In this document: one piece after another, positions 1-8,593 of the stretch | How positions within the stretch are numbered: the stretch's first letter is position 1 | How the letters are laid out: each line of letters starts with the position of its first letter | Assembly (NCBI GenBank): GCA_965262565.1 | Contig: CBDHFQ010000044.1 | Span: forward strand, 9,561-73,560 | Origin: CBDHFQ01 sp965262565 | GTDB taxonomy: Bacteria > Bacteroidota > Bacteroidia > J057 | DNA length: 64,000 nt | Direction: 5' to 3' | Made by a program: the position numbers and the translations under genes | Notes under the pieces: model-generated | The model's input: only the letters and a program-made list of their open reading frames with translations | What the model was told of the DNA's origin: nothing | The model's database searches: none

Positions 1-923
1 GGAGGAGGCGATTGACCATTCTCTGGAAGGTATTGATATCCATGCCAGGGACATACGATACAACCATCTACAATTTTCCCTTCTCCCAACGGTCCGTTTT
101 GATGTCGACAAATATTACTAACAGCCGACATTTTATCATCGTATTTGAAAATGGCAATATTTTGATCATTGACCAAAATCATCTTCGCTCTATCTGGTGC
201 AATATCTTTTTCATTACACACCTCTACAAATCCATCACTATCCTTATCAATTGGTCGTATTTCCCTTTTTCTTTCTATTACAGCTGCGGTTAGATGTACC
301 CCTATAATGGTCAACAAACCGATAGCGGGAAAAGCTATCCAGGCTGGGGATTGTTCTAATTGTACCACGCCCAACATTACATGGAATACCAATAATCCAT
401 AGGCGACATATACCATCATATGCAAAGATTTCCATACATAGGGACTTAAATTTTTCAGCCAGAAATCATGACTGGTTGCCGCCATAAAAAATAGAATGAC
501 GATAGCTAATAGGCCCAGAGATTGAAAAGGAAAATTGACCAAAGAGGTATAATGCATATTAGAACCCAAAATAGAGGCTAGTGGATCGGATTTTCCTAAA
601 GTATGGAATTGAACTGTATTAAATATACTATGGATTAATCCTATCAAGAACATGCTCACTCCCAGATGGCGTCTATTGTATAAAAGCGGTAAGAACTTCT
701 TATTTAATCTCGTTAACGGACCAATAATGAGAATAACATGTAGCATCAGAAAAGCGAGAGTTCCAGTTGCTCGAATAATTAAGGTCTCTATACTGATGCT
801 GGGATAAAAAGCGATCTGTAATCCGACAAATAATATCAGATAAAGGATCATCAGGCCTAGCATGACCCTATCATACATTTTTTTCTGTTTGTTCCAAAGT
901 ACCGGAACGTAATTTACACCCAT
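1..923 (-). CDS. Ferric-reductase-like membrane cytochrome with C-terminal Rieske domain (partial)
   Basis: This reading frame is open from an ATG at 923 to the left edge, so only the first 307 residues are visible and there is no stop. About six hydrophobic segments lie between residues 21 and 210. They carry several His residues (for example in HLGVSMFLIGLIHS and SLHMMVYVAYGLLVFH) as expected for a heme-b ferric-reductase-like transmembrane domain. After residue 230 comes a Rieske [2Fe-2S] domain with Cys272-x-His274 and Cys291-x-x-His294 (CRH ... CPWH). The likely role is membrane electron transfer, with heme in the bilayer and an iron-sulfur centre on one face. The next gene upstream stops 9 bases away, so it is the last visible gene of a minus-strand operon that also encodes a second Rieske protein. 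The electron donor and acceptor cannot be read from the sequence. Confidence 0.85.
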   Translation of the reverse strand, partial: MGVNYVPVLWNKQKKMYDRVMLGLMILYLILFVGLQIAFYPSISIETLIIRATGTLAFLMLHVILIIGPLTRLNKKFLPLLYNRRHLGVSMFLIGLIHSIFNTVQFHTLGKSDPLASILGSNMHYTSLVNFPFQSLGLLAIVILFFMAATSHDFWLKNLSPYVWKSLHMMVYVAYGLLVFHVMLGVVQLEQSPAWIAFPAIGLLTIIGVHLTAAVIERKREIRPIDKDSDGFVEVCNEKDIAPDRAKMILVNDQNIAIFKYDDKMSAVSNICRHQNGPLGEGKIVDGCIVCPWHGYQYLPENGQSPP

Positions 924-932
924 ATCAATTGA

Positions 933-1100
933 TTAGTTATCAGATATTTCTGTGGATAATTCGCTTACAGGCACTTCGTATAGCTTGTCCTGAGTTACTT
1001 GTTGAGGTAGAACCATAACGGATAAGATATACAATAGCGGAAGAATAACCGCCAGGATGAACCATATGATTCTGTGTCTTTTCCTTAGTACTGGTACCAT
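933..1100 (-). CDS. Small single-pass membrane protein
   Basis: This 55-residue protein has a basic N-terminus (VLRKRHR), one strong transmembrane helix (IIWFILAVILPLLYILSVMV) and an acidic tail. I start it at the ATG at 1100. A TTG at 1130 would add ten residues (AQPTITHQT region) and cannot be excluded. It sits 15 bases after the 68-residue membrane protein gene and 9 bases before the cytochrome-Rieske gene, so it is almost certainly co-transcribed. I do not recognise a family. A role as a small subunit or assembly aid for the neighbouring membrane cytochrome is inferred only from position. Confidence 0.6.
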   Translation of the reverse strand: MVPVLRKRHRIIWFILAVILPLLYILSVMVLPQQVTQDKLYEVPVSELSTEISDN

Positions 1101-1145
1101 TGTTTGATGGGTTATTGTTGGTTGTGCCAATAAACAGACGTAAGC

Positions 1146-1352
1146 CTATTTATTCATTTTTTTAAAATTAGCTATCAATACGGGCCACAAACCAATCGAA
1201 GCGGGTAACAGGATCAATCTCATTCCCCATTTAGCTTCCTGCATTCCTTCATCTAATCGCTGAGCACCTTTTATGATAAACCATAGTCCGAATATGAGCC
1301 CGATAAACACATAGGCCAATATTACTAAAGTTATTATATCGATAATGGTCAT
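1146..1352 (-). CDS. Small two-helix membrane protein
   Basis: This 68-residue protein starts at an ATG at 1352. Its first helix is roughly residues 3-27 (IDIITLVILAYVFIGLIFGL). A charged stretch follows (GAQRLDEGMQEAKWGMR), then a second hydrophobic segment (LILLPASIGLWPVLI) and a basic end. It lies between the Rieske-glutamate-synthase-like gene (30-base gap) and another tiny membrane protein gene (15-base gap). Family and function are unknown to me. Its tight placement inside a redox operon suggests a small accessory subunit of the membrane cytochrome, which is inference. Confidence 0.65.
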   Translation of the reverse strand: MTIIDIITLVILAYVFIGLIFGLWFIIKGAQRLDEGMQEAKWGMRLILLPASIGLWPVLIANFKKMNK

Positions 1353-1382
1353 AGAGATAACAAAAAAGTTAAAAATGAGAAA

Positions 1383-3035
1383 TTATGAAATGACACCTGC
1401 ATAGGCTATTCCGGTTAATCTATGCATATCGTGCTTAAACGTGCTTAAGTCTCCTGGATTGAATCTATTGATATCATCGTATCCGCATGCTCGAGAAATC
1501 ACTTTGATTAGTTCATTGGTAGCGTGGAAGAAGTTGTACAATTGCTTGGCTGATGTGGCAATTTCCAGCCTGGCCCTTAGATGATCTTTCATCGTAGCTA
1601 TTCCTACAGGACAATTGTTCGTATGACATGCCCGCATTCCCAAACAACCTATCGCCTGGATAGCAGCATTTGAAACAGCGATAGCGTCAGCTCCCAACAT
1701 GAGGGCCTTGGCAAAATCCTCTGCTATTCTTAGACCTCCGGTGATGATTAGAGTAACTCCCTCTGCACCTACGTTATCTAGATGTCTTCTCGCTCTGGCT
1801 AAAGCTGGAATCGTTGGAACATTAATATTATTTCTCAGTACAGTAGGTGCTGCCCCTGTTCCTCCTCCTCTACCATCCAGGATGATGTAATCAACACCAC
1901 ATTCCAAGGCAAAATCTATATCTTTTTCTATATGACTGGCGGCAATCTTAAAGCCAATAGGTATTCCACCTGTAATCATTCGCACTTCTTTAGCAAAATC
2001 CTGAAAATCTTTTACAGAAGTAAAGTCGGGAAAGGTAGCAGGTGAAATAGCTGTCTGTCCTTCTTTTAATCCTCTTACTTCTGCGATTTCCTTAGTCACT
2101 TTTTTCCCTGGTAAATGTCCTCCAGTTCCGGTCTTGGCTCCCTGACCTCCTTTGAAATGGAAAGCCTGCGCTAATTTCACTTTGTCAAAGCTAAATCCAA
2201 ATTTAGCTGAAGCCAATTCATAAAAATAGCGACTGTTGTTTGCTTGTTCTTCAGGCAGCATCCCCCCTTCTCCACTGCAAATTCCGGTTCCAGCCATTTC
2301 TGCTCCTTTAGACAACGCAATTTTTGCTTCCCTGGATAAAGCACCAAAAGACATATCAGAAACAAATAGAGGAATAGATAATTCCAGGGGTTTTTCTGCA
2401 TTGGGCCCAATTACGACGTTGGTGGACACTTCGTCTTCATCCATTAAAGGACGTTTATGTAATTGAGCTGGCAGGAACTGAATATCTTCCCATTTGGGCA
2501 AAGTGTCCCGCTCTACCCCCATCGCTTCGCTAGGACCATGATGCCCCCATTTAGATAAGCCATTCTTCGCTAATTCCTTAATATATCTGGTATATGGTTC
2601 CGTGCTTTCTGGATGTGTATCCTGATATTGACCTAAATATTCTTCTCTTTTAAAGGGTTGAGGATGAAGCTCTTGAAATTCCTCAACATCTTTCAGATCT
2701 ATGTATACTCCTCCATTATAAATAGCTGCTTCAAATTTGTGTAAGAATTCGTCATTTTGATATTCGCTGACACCGGAATCTATTCTGTAATCCCAATTGT
2801 GTAATCCACAGATGAGATTATCCCTTTCATCTACAAAGCCATCAGCTAATATAGCTCCTCTGTGCAGACACCGACCATAAAGCACTGATACTTCATCATC
2901 AAAACGGATAAGCACAAGATCTGTATTCTCTACTTTTGCATAGGCAGGCTTTCTATCCTCTAATTCATCCCAATTAGCTACTTTGACGGGACTGACAATC
3001 ATAAATTCATTCGAAAAAAAGTCATTTACATCCAT
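1383..3035 (-). CDS. Rieske domain fused to FMN-binding glutamate-synthase-like domain
   Basis: This 550-residue protein starts at the ATG at 3035; a TTG three codons earlier is less likely. The N-terminal ~110 residues form a Rieske domain with Cys56-x-His58 and Cys76-x-x-His79 (CLH ... CGLHNW). The rest is the FMN/iron-sulfur domain of the glutamate synthase large subunit. It shows the FMN-barrel motif ILDGRGGGTGAAP, GGLRIAEDFAKALMLGADA, and a C-x5-C-x4-C [3Fe-4S] cluster motif in CLGMRACHTNNCPVGIATM. There is no glutaminase domain, so the enzyme probably uses free ammonia or a different substrate. The protein looks soluble. Its companions (an MFS transporter and a membrane cytochrome with a second Rieske domain) suggest that electrons pass between this flavoprotein and the membrane. 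The family assignment is firm; the reaction is not known. Confidence 0.9.
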   Translation of the reverse strand: MDVNDFFSNEFMIVSPVKVANWDELEDRKPAYAKVENTDLVLIRFDDEVSVLYGRCLHRGAILADGFVDERDNLICGLHNWDYRIDSGVSEYQNDEFLHKFEAAIYNGGVYIDLKDVEEFQELHPQPFKREEYLGQYQDTHPESTEPYTRYIKELAKNGLSKWGHHGPSEAMGVERDTLPKWEDIQFLPAQLHKRPLMDEDEVSTNVVIGPNAEKPLELSIPLFVSDMSFGALSREAKIALSKGAEMAGTGICSGEGGMLPEEQANNSRYFYELASAKFGFSFDKVKLAQAFHFKGGQGAKTGTGGHLPGKKVTKEIAEVRGLKEGQTAISPATFPDFTSVKDFQDFAKEVRMITGGIPIGFKIAASHIEKDIDFALECGVDYIILDGRGGGTGAAPTVLRNNINVPTIPALARARRHLDNVGAEGVTLIITGGLRIAEDFAKALMLGADAIAVSNAAIQAIGCLGMRACHTNNCPVGIATMKDHLRARLEIATSAKQLYNFFHATNELIKVISRACGYDDINRFNPGDLSTFKHDMHRLTGIAYAGVIS

Positions 3036-3116
3036 ATATTCCAAGCGGGTATTTTAAAAAGGTAATTTAGAATAATCTATAATAAGAGATTGTTAACTAC
3101 GTAACAAATCTTAGGT

Positions 3117-4418
3117 TTATTTTGAATGATTCAAAAGTCTTTTGACAACCACAAAAGCGATAACCGTACTCCCACTCATTAATACAATCATGATAATCCA
3201 TGTAGGAGACATCCAGTTTTCCTGAGAGACCCCCCACCCTACTATAACGGGAGCTATGGCAGCAGCCAACACCATAAAAGTAGAAACCAGGCTTCTAATC
3301 GCCCCCAGGTGAGTAGTTCCATATACCTCAGCCCACATCGCATTTGTTGTTAGTGAACTTAAACTGGCAGAAATACCACATAACAAGAAGAAAATGATGG
3401 CAGCCACGGCAGATTGGCTCAAAATCAAAAGAAGAGATCCTAGAATTAAAGGAATCAACACAAATCTAAAACTTTTTGTTGCTGTATATTTATCTATCAC
3501 TGGGCCTAAAAATAGATTGGAAATGATTCTTGTTAAGCCGAATAAACTAATACACGAGGCCATCAGGGATAGCGACCATCCGTTATAAGAAGCAATCGTC
3601 GATTGGTGGATAAATACTCCAGTAGTAAAAAAGGCTACCCATAAATTGACCAAAGCCAATAAATAAAAATTGGGGTCGCGGATAACTTCTTTTCTACTTG
3701 CATCCTTTTTTTCTGGATGAGATGGTTCGCCGTTCTGATTGTTTGAGGCACTTAAAGGGGCTTGAAGGGATGCCTCAGGATTCTGTTCCTCTAACATGGG
3801 TTTTAAGGTATGTCCTCCTAAGGAAGGTAATTGGTAAACATGAGAAAGAGGAATAAGCCAAATGATTGCTGGAATGAATATCAATACTACCAATACAGCT
3901 AAAAAAATCCAGCTAAGACGCCAACCGACATTCAACAACATTAGAGTGACCAAAAAAGGGAAAACAAATTCTCCTATTGAAATGCCTAATCCTGCCAGAG
4001 ATAATGCTTTGCCTCTTCCTACATCAAAATATCTGGCAGTCGCTGTAGAGCCCACTAATATCATTAATCCCTGACCGCAAAATCTCAATCCGAATAATGC
4101 TAATGCCATGACAGCTATATGTTGCATACTGGCTGTGAGTAAGCTAAAGATAATCAATATCACAGCTACTGTCAGACTCACATATCTAACTTTCACCTGG
4201 TCGAGATATTTTCCTGCTAATGGGAGAATTAATGCACTGACCAAGGTAGCCGTAGAATATATCCAGCTAAATTGCATTCTACTGATGTCCAATGCATCTG
4301 TAAAAGACGCTACAAACAGACTAATTAAAAACGTCTGTCCCAGGCTGGAAAAAAAGAAATGAAGCAGACCATAACTCAATTGGTTAGGATAAGTACGGAC
4401 CAGTTGGCTGTAAGTCAT
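3117..4418 (-). CDS. MFS transporter
   Basis: This 433-residue integral membrane protein has about twelve hydrophobic segments in two halves, split by a polar loop near residues 205-240 (rich in Asn, Glu and Lys). The first half carries a motif-A-like sequence after helix 2 (GKYLDQVKVRYVS), and the second half has the matching GPVIDKYTATKSFRF, both typical of the major facilitator superfamily. The substrate cannot be told from sequence; general resemblance is to monocarboxylate or oxalate/formate-type antiporters. It is the first gene of the minus-strand redox operon, 81 bases before the ATG of the Rieske-glutamate-synthase-like gene. Confidence 0.85.
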   Translation of the reverse strand: MTYSQLVRTYPNQLSYGLLHFFFSSLGQTFLISLFVASFTDALDISRMQFSWIYSTATLVSALILPLAGKYLDQVKVRYVSLTVAVILIIFSLLTASMQHIAVMALALFGLRFCGQGLMILVGSTATARYFDVGRGKALSLAGLGISIGEFVFPFLVTLMLLNVGWRLSWIFLAVLVVLIFIPAIIWLIPLSHVYQLPSLGGHTLKPMLEEQNPEASLQAPLSASNNQNGEPSHPEKKDASRKEVIRDPNFYLLALVNLWVAFFTTGVFIHQSTIASYNGWSLSLMASCISLFGLTRIISNLFLGPVIDKYTATKSFRFVLIPLILGSLLLILSQSAVAAIIFFLLCGISASLSSLTTNAMWAEVYGTTHLGAIRSLVSTFMVLAAAIAPVIVGWGVSQENWMSPTWIIMIVLMSGSTVIAFVVVKRLLNHSK

Positions 4419-4594
4419 ATACGTTTTCTGTTAAGCCAACAAAAGTGAAGAAAATTTGTCGAAAGCAGAAAGTCATAAGATTATGATATAATTAATTATT
4501 TAGTGGGAAATTTTGAAAATTGTTAATTAATTGACCTAAGATAAAATTGATATTCAATATATTTTTGAGAGCCAAACCTCCTTTAGTGCGTCCC

Positions 4595-5929
4595 ATGAAA
4601 ACTAAACTCATTTCCTTTATTTGCCTGCTTCTGTGGTTACCCGCTTGTCATTCACCTGAAGCTCATTTGTCAGGCCAGAATCATATGGCGAACTCACATC
4701 GAATGCCCGGAGAATTTGAAGCCCAACAATCGGTATGGATAGGATGGAACGATTATCCACCTTATAAACAGCCATTAATGGATATAATTTCTGCTTTGCA
4801 TACGCATATTTCTCTAAATATAGTAGTTAGTGATAGTACAGACTTAAGTTCGCTCAAACAGCAATTGGCTCATAATGAAATAGATACTAGTATGCTACAC
4901 ATATGCTTGAAGCCTGATAATCGAATATGGATGAGAGATCATGGACCTACTTTTTTGTTGACTGACACAGGAGAAAAAAGGGTGGTGGATTTTGGATGGA
5001 CAAATTATGGACATAAAGGATATTTAAAGGATTATTACCAGGGAAATGAAGATAGCGTAGAGTTTCATTATCAAAGGATTTTAGGAGAAACAGGGAACAT
5101 TGATCGTCTTATTGCGGAGGAAGAGGGATATGAAGTCGTCCCAACAAATATTAATATGGAGGGAGGTTCCATAGAGGTAAACGGAAAAGGAACCCTCATT
5201 TTGTGTGAAGCGGTGACCTTCCAACGAAATCCTGGTATAAGTAGAGATAGCATTGAAGAAGAATTCAAAAAAGCATTAGGTGTTAGTAACATTATTTGGA
5301 TGAAAGAAGGGCTGGCGGAGGATCCATTGTGGTTCAATCATATAACAGAAGATTTTTTTGGCTGGGGAACTTATGGACATACAGATGAATTTGTGCGTTT
5401 TGCGAATGATTCTACCATATTATTAGCCTGGGTAGATGAAACTGAAAAAAATCTAAACGAAATCAATCGAATTAATTTTGATAGGCTATCTACAAATTTT
5501 GCCATATTAGAAAAGGCCAGAGATCAAGAGGGCCAACCCTTTCGCATAATTAAGGTTCCCCTGCCAGATCCTGTTTTTTTAACCACTACGATGACAAAAG
5601 GAAGAGGAGCGTTAGGAGAAGATCGTACCAACTGGCAGATTCCGCTATCCTGGTTACCACAAAAAGGAATCAAAAAGGAAGGAGATCAAATAAAATGGGT
5701 TGCAGCTTCCAGTTACTTAAATTACTTGGTTACAAACGAACAGGTATTGTTGCCCTCTTATAAAGGTGGAAAGAGTACTGAAATGAAAGAAGCTAAGGTA
5801 AAAATAATATTTAGTGAAGTTTTTAAGGGTCGAAAGCTAATTTTTCTGGATGTTATGAATCTCAATTACCACGGAGGAGGAATACATTGTGTAACTCAGC
5901 AGGAACCATTGTTTGAAGATCTTCAATAA
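4595..5929 (+). CDS. Agmatine deiminase / peptidylarginine deiminase family lipoprotein
   Basis: This is a guanidine-modifying enzyme of the agmatine deiminase / bacterial PAD fold, 444 residues from the ATG at 4595. I chose this start because it opens a lipoprotein signal (MKTKLISFICLLLWLPAC) with Cys18 in an LPAC lipobox. An in-frame ATG at 4547 would bury the signal. Family landmarks are WMRDHGPTF, NMEGGSIEVNGKG, GHTDEFVRF and the catalytic-Cys segment GGGIHCVTQQ near the C-terminus. All are present, so it should be active at the outer membrane or in the periplasm. Substrate (agmatine or peptidyl-arginine) cannot be decided; the lipid anchor favours an extracytoplasmic substrate. It is divergent from the MFS gene and ends in a hairpin terminator. 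Confidence 0.9.
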   Translation: MKTKLISFICLLLWLPACHSPEAHLSGQNHMANSHRMPGEFEAQQSVWIGWNDYPPYKQPLMDIISALHTHISLNIVVSDSTDLSSLKQQLAHNEIDTSMLHICLKPDNRIWMRDHGPTFLLTDTGEKRVVDFGWTNYGHKGYLKDYYQGNEDSVEFHYQRILGETGNIDRLIAEEEGYEVVPTNINMEGGSIEVNGKGTLILCEAVTFQRNPGISRDSIEEEFKKALGVSNIIWMKEGLAEDPLWFNHITEDFFGWGTYGHTDEFVRFANDSTILLAWVDETEKNLNEINRINFDRLSTNFAILEKARDQEGQPFRIIKVPLPDPVFLTTTMTKGRGALGEDRTNWQIPLSWLPQKGIKKEGDQIKWVAASSYLNYLVTNEQVLLPSYKGGKSTEMKEAKVKIIFSEVFKGRKLIFLDVMNLNYHGGGIHCVTQQEPLFEDLQ

Positions 5930-5977
5930 GTCATGTGCTTTAATAGACATATTACAAATCGTCCGTTATAGTAAAAA

Positions 5978-6015
5978 AAGAGGATAATAAGTAGCAATTG
6001 CTTTATTACCCTCTT
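5978..6015 (+). terminator. Rho-independent-type hairpin after the deiminase gene
   Basis: The arm AAGAGGATAATAA (5978-5990) pairs with TTATTACCCTCTT (6003-6015), with one mismatch and a 12-base loop. The left arm is preceded by a run of A, so it could also work on the minus strand. It lies 49 bases after the deiminase stop codon. Confidence 0.6.
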
Positions 6016-6336
6016 CCAAAGTTTTCATGATTGGCAAAAAATCAATCAATAAGTAATGATGTATAAATTAGGAGCAAATGAATTATTTATATTAAATAAT
6101 ACTTTAAATTTACAATATTTAATTGATTCGATCTTATTTAATAAACCATAAAATGGAAAACAGGTATATTTAACCTTTTTATTTGCACCAATTACCCTAA
6201 TTCGTAAGTATATACACCTCTTTATTGAAGCCCTGTCGTAAAATACTCACTATCAATTATTTCCGCCTGATTTCCAAGGCTCTAAAATCGAAACAAGTGG
6301 TTAGTAATTCGTATACAAAATCATATTTATATGACA
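6016..6336. other. Intergenic region with no gene seen
   Basis: This is AT-rich sequence between the deiminase terminator and the start of the unknown-protein/kinase operon. I see no open frame with coding character, repeat array or RNA gene. Only the promoter match at its right end (6337-6344) stands out. Confidence 0.5.
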
Positions 6337-6344
6337 TAATTTTG
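6337..6344 (+). promoter_or_regulatory. Bacteroidota-type -7 box (TAATTTTG)
   Basis: TAATTTTG matches the Bacteroidota sigma-A -7 consensus TAnnTTTG and lies 28 bases upstream of the ATG at 6372. No clear TTG -33 element is visible at the expected distance, so this is a plausible but unproven promoter for the operon that starts at 6372. Confidence 0.4.
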
Positions 6345-6371
6345 ATTTATTAACTACTAATTTTTAGACTT

Positions 6372-7145
6372 ATGACTAGTTTAACTCAACTTAGCCGTCC
6401 TTTTGTCGAAAAGCAAGATTTGTACAAGGGCTGGATTAATGATTGGAAAATATGTAATTTCAGTGAATTGGCAGATTGCTTTCATTTAGACAGGGATCGT
6501 ACATCCCTGATTTCTTCAGATAATACTTCTGAGGGAAAATATCTGGTCAGAGTTGGAAGTTATCATTTAGCAGCAGATGTTTGGGGAGACATTCTAAGAG
6601 AAATGAAAGCACATCGTTTAAACAGCATCCGAATTCATTTATCTATTGGTCAAATACCTGAGTTTAAATCTACTCCTATTCTTATTCCATTAATTCAAGC
6701 TATCAATAAGGAATTGATTGCTTCTAGTGGAGGAGAGGAGGGAAGCGGAATGTTATATCCTTTTACTCCCGAATTTCCCATCACAGAAGAAATTGCCCCC
6801 AGAGCAATTATTCCTCCAGAAATGGTTTCTAGTTTAATCGGAAATTGGTCCAAATTAGCTATTTCTGCTGTAGTAGATCAATTTGAGTCTAAGGAAAATA
6901 GTACGCTCGAAAGAGTAAGACATTATACCTTTGAACAAAATGATGTGGTGCTAATGCCGGATTCTGAAGAGAAGATTAGCGAAGTATATTTTTATCCTGG
7001 AATTAATCATAATTTTGATTCTGAAGGGAGACCATCATTTGCACCAGTTCTGGAATTTCAGTATCATAACAGCACGGTAAGGGGAAACGACCCAAAAAAT
7101 CCTTCTTGTTTTGAGTTTGCGACTCCTTGTCCACCGACTTGTTGA
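6372..7145 (+). CDS. Unknown protein with a CPPTC C-terminus, first gene of a sensor operon
   Basis: This 257-residue soluble protein has no signal peptide and no transmembrane helix. It belongs to no family I can name. The body has mixed alpha/beta character, and it ends with a short Cys/Pro tail (CFEFATPCPPTC) holding three cysteines in the last twelve residues. That pattern could bind a metal or take part in redox or covalent chemistry. It precedes a membrane protein, a histidine kinase and a response regulator; the gap to the next start is only 27 bases. It may therefore supply or modulate the signal for that kinase, which is inference from position. The ATG at 6372 follows a TAnnTTTG promoter match. 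Confidence 0.75.
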   Translation: MTSLTQLSRPFVEKQDLYKGWINDWKICNFSELADCFHLDRDRTSLISSDNTSEGKYLVRVGSYHLAADVWGDILREMKAHRLNSIRIHLSIGQIPEFKSTPILIPLIQAINKELIASSGGEEGSGMLYPFTPEFPITEEIAPRAIIPPEMVSSLIGNWSKLAISAVVDQFESKENSTLERVRHYTFEQNDVVLMPDSEEKISEVYFYPGINHNFDSEGRPSFAPVLEFQYHNSTVRGNDPKNPSCFEFATPCPPTC

Positions 7146-7172
7146 AGTGCTTTCTTAACACATTCGTAAAAC

Positions 7173-7814
7173 ATGATTAGTAAAGATTTACTATCAATTC
7201 TGTCAGTATTTTCTCCCATTATACCTTTGGCGATAGGTACTTTTTATTTTTCTCGCTTAAAAAAAGATGGTAAAATATTGACAGGATTGATGTTAATATC
7301 TCTTATTGTTCAGGTGTTAGCCTGGATATTATCTATAAATCGTACTAATAATCAATTCCTTTATCATATTTATACCCCAGTTGAGTTTATCATCTTTTGC
7401 ACAGTATATAGGATTTACCTCTCCGATTGGATCAATAAAAACATTTTTAACATTCTGTCCATTGGGTTTATTGCTCTTTCATTACTAAATACGCTTTTTT
7501 ATCAGCCTTACTATACCTTTAATTCTCTCACATCCTTTGCTGAGAATATGTTACTCATTATGATGGCTATACTTTTTTTCTATAGAGCATTGGATACCTA
7601 CAAAGTAGAATCAGTAGAAAAGAGTGCTCCATTTTGGTTCAATACTAGTGTGTTGTTGTACTATTCTGCAAGCCTTCTCATTTTAGGATTCATGCAAGTC
7701 ATTTCTTTGGCATCAGAATCAACGGTTAGATATTTATTTTCGATTCACTCCGTTTTAAATATATTACACTATTTTTTATTTGCTATTTCTCTATGGATCA
7801 ATCGGAAAGTATAA
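7173..7814 (+). CDS. Multi-pass membrane protein preceding a histidine kinase
   Basis: This 213-residue protein is almost entirely hydrophobic, with about six or seven predicted helices (for example IIPLAIGTFYF, GLMLISLIVQVLAWIL, IFNILSIGFIALSLLNTLF, YLFSIHSVLNILHYFLFAI) and short loops. No enzymatic motif is seen. Its stop overlaps the start of the histidine kinase gene by 22 bases, so the two are translationally linked. The simplest reading is a separate membrane sensor subunit for the kinase, whose own sensory part is just one helix. This is inferred from architecture and overlap. It is the kind of membrane protein often found next to NarX-type kinases in Bacteroidota. Confidence 0.75.
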   Translation: MISKDLLSILSVFSPIIPLAIGTFYFSRLKKDGKILTGLMLISLIVQVLAWILSINRTNNQFLYHIYTPVEFIIFCTVYRIYLSDWINKNIFNILSIGFIALSLLNTLFYQPYYTFNSLTSFAENMLLIMMAILFFYRALDTYKVESVEKSAPFWFNTSVLLYYSASLLILGFMQVISLASESTVRYLFSIHSVLNILHYFLFAISLWINRKV

Positions 7815-8593
7815 ACTTACAGCTTATTCAGACAGGTATTTTAGGTATGTTTCTTTTAGCGACATCTCTAATTGCCTTTTTTGTGCTATATCAAAAAAAA
7901 TTATTAAAGCAAGAACGGGCGAGAGCCAAAGAACGATTAGAGCATCAGCGCCAATTACTTCAGGCTGTGGTAGATGCTCAGGAGAAGGAAAGAGAAAGGA
8001 TAGGCAGAGATTTGCATGACGATATTGGTTCTATGCTTACTGCAGCACACCAATTCCTGCAGAAACTAGAACAAAACCATTTTTCCGGAGAAAGAGAAAG
8101 TATAATAGGGCAAGTGGGAGATTTGCTTCAAAAAACCTCCAGTAGTGTTAGAGGGATTTCCCGAGAACTTGCTCCCACTGTATTAGCTAAGCTAGGATTG
8201 GTCAAAGCTATCGAAAGTTTGTCTGAAATGATGGAAGCTAATGGCGACTTAGTGGTGGTCTTTTATGCTGATCCGCTTCCCAATTTATCCAATAAAATAG
8301 CTACTCATCTATATAGAATGGTTCAGGAATTATTTAACAACACATTAAAACACGCAAATGCCAATCACGTGCTTATTTCCTTAAAATATATTCCTCCCAA
8401 TTTACGACTATCTTTTCAGGATGATGGGGTAGGTTTTGGCAAAGGTGACATCGAAGAGTCTACTGGATTGGGATTAAAAAGTATTCACAGTAGACTAAAT
8501 CTACTGGATGGGAAGCTCCACTTAACCTCTACTGAAGAGGAGGGAACGAAATTTGAGATAAACATACCATATAATAAGCCTGATAATGAATAA
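7793..8593 (+). CDS. Sensor histidine kinase (NarX/HisKA_3 type)
   Basis: This 266-residue kinase has one N-terminal transmembrane helix (residues ~12-32, GMFLLATSLIAFFVLY), a coiled-coil linker (~35-70), and a HisKA_3 dimerisation domain with the phosphoacceptor His in RIGRDLHDDIG. A HATPase domain follows, with the N-box VQELFNNTLKHANA and the G-box DDGVGFG plus GLGLKSIHSR. It has no periplasmic sensor domain, so the signal probably comes from the membrane protein encoded just upstream (22-base overlap). It overlaps the response regulator gene by 8 bases. It should phosphorylate that NarL-type regulator. Confidence 0.93.
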   Translation: MDQSESINLQLIQTGILGMFLLATSLIAFFVLYQKKLLKQERARAKERLEHQRQLLQAVVDAQEKERERIGRDLHDDIGSMLTAAHQFLQKLEQNHFSGERESIIGQVGDLLQKTSSSVRGISRELAPTVLAKLGLVKAIESLSEMMEANGDLVVVFYADPLPNLSNKIATHLYRMVQELFNNTLKHANANHVLISLKYIPPNLRLSFQDDGVGFGKGDIEESTGLGLKSIHSRLNLLDGKLHLTSTEEEGTKFEINIPYNKPDNE

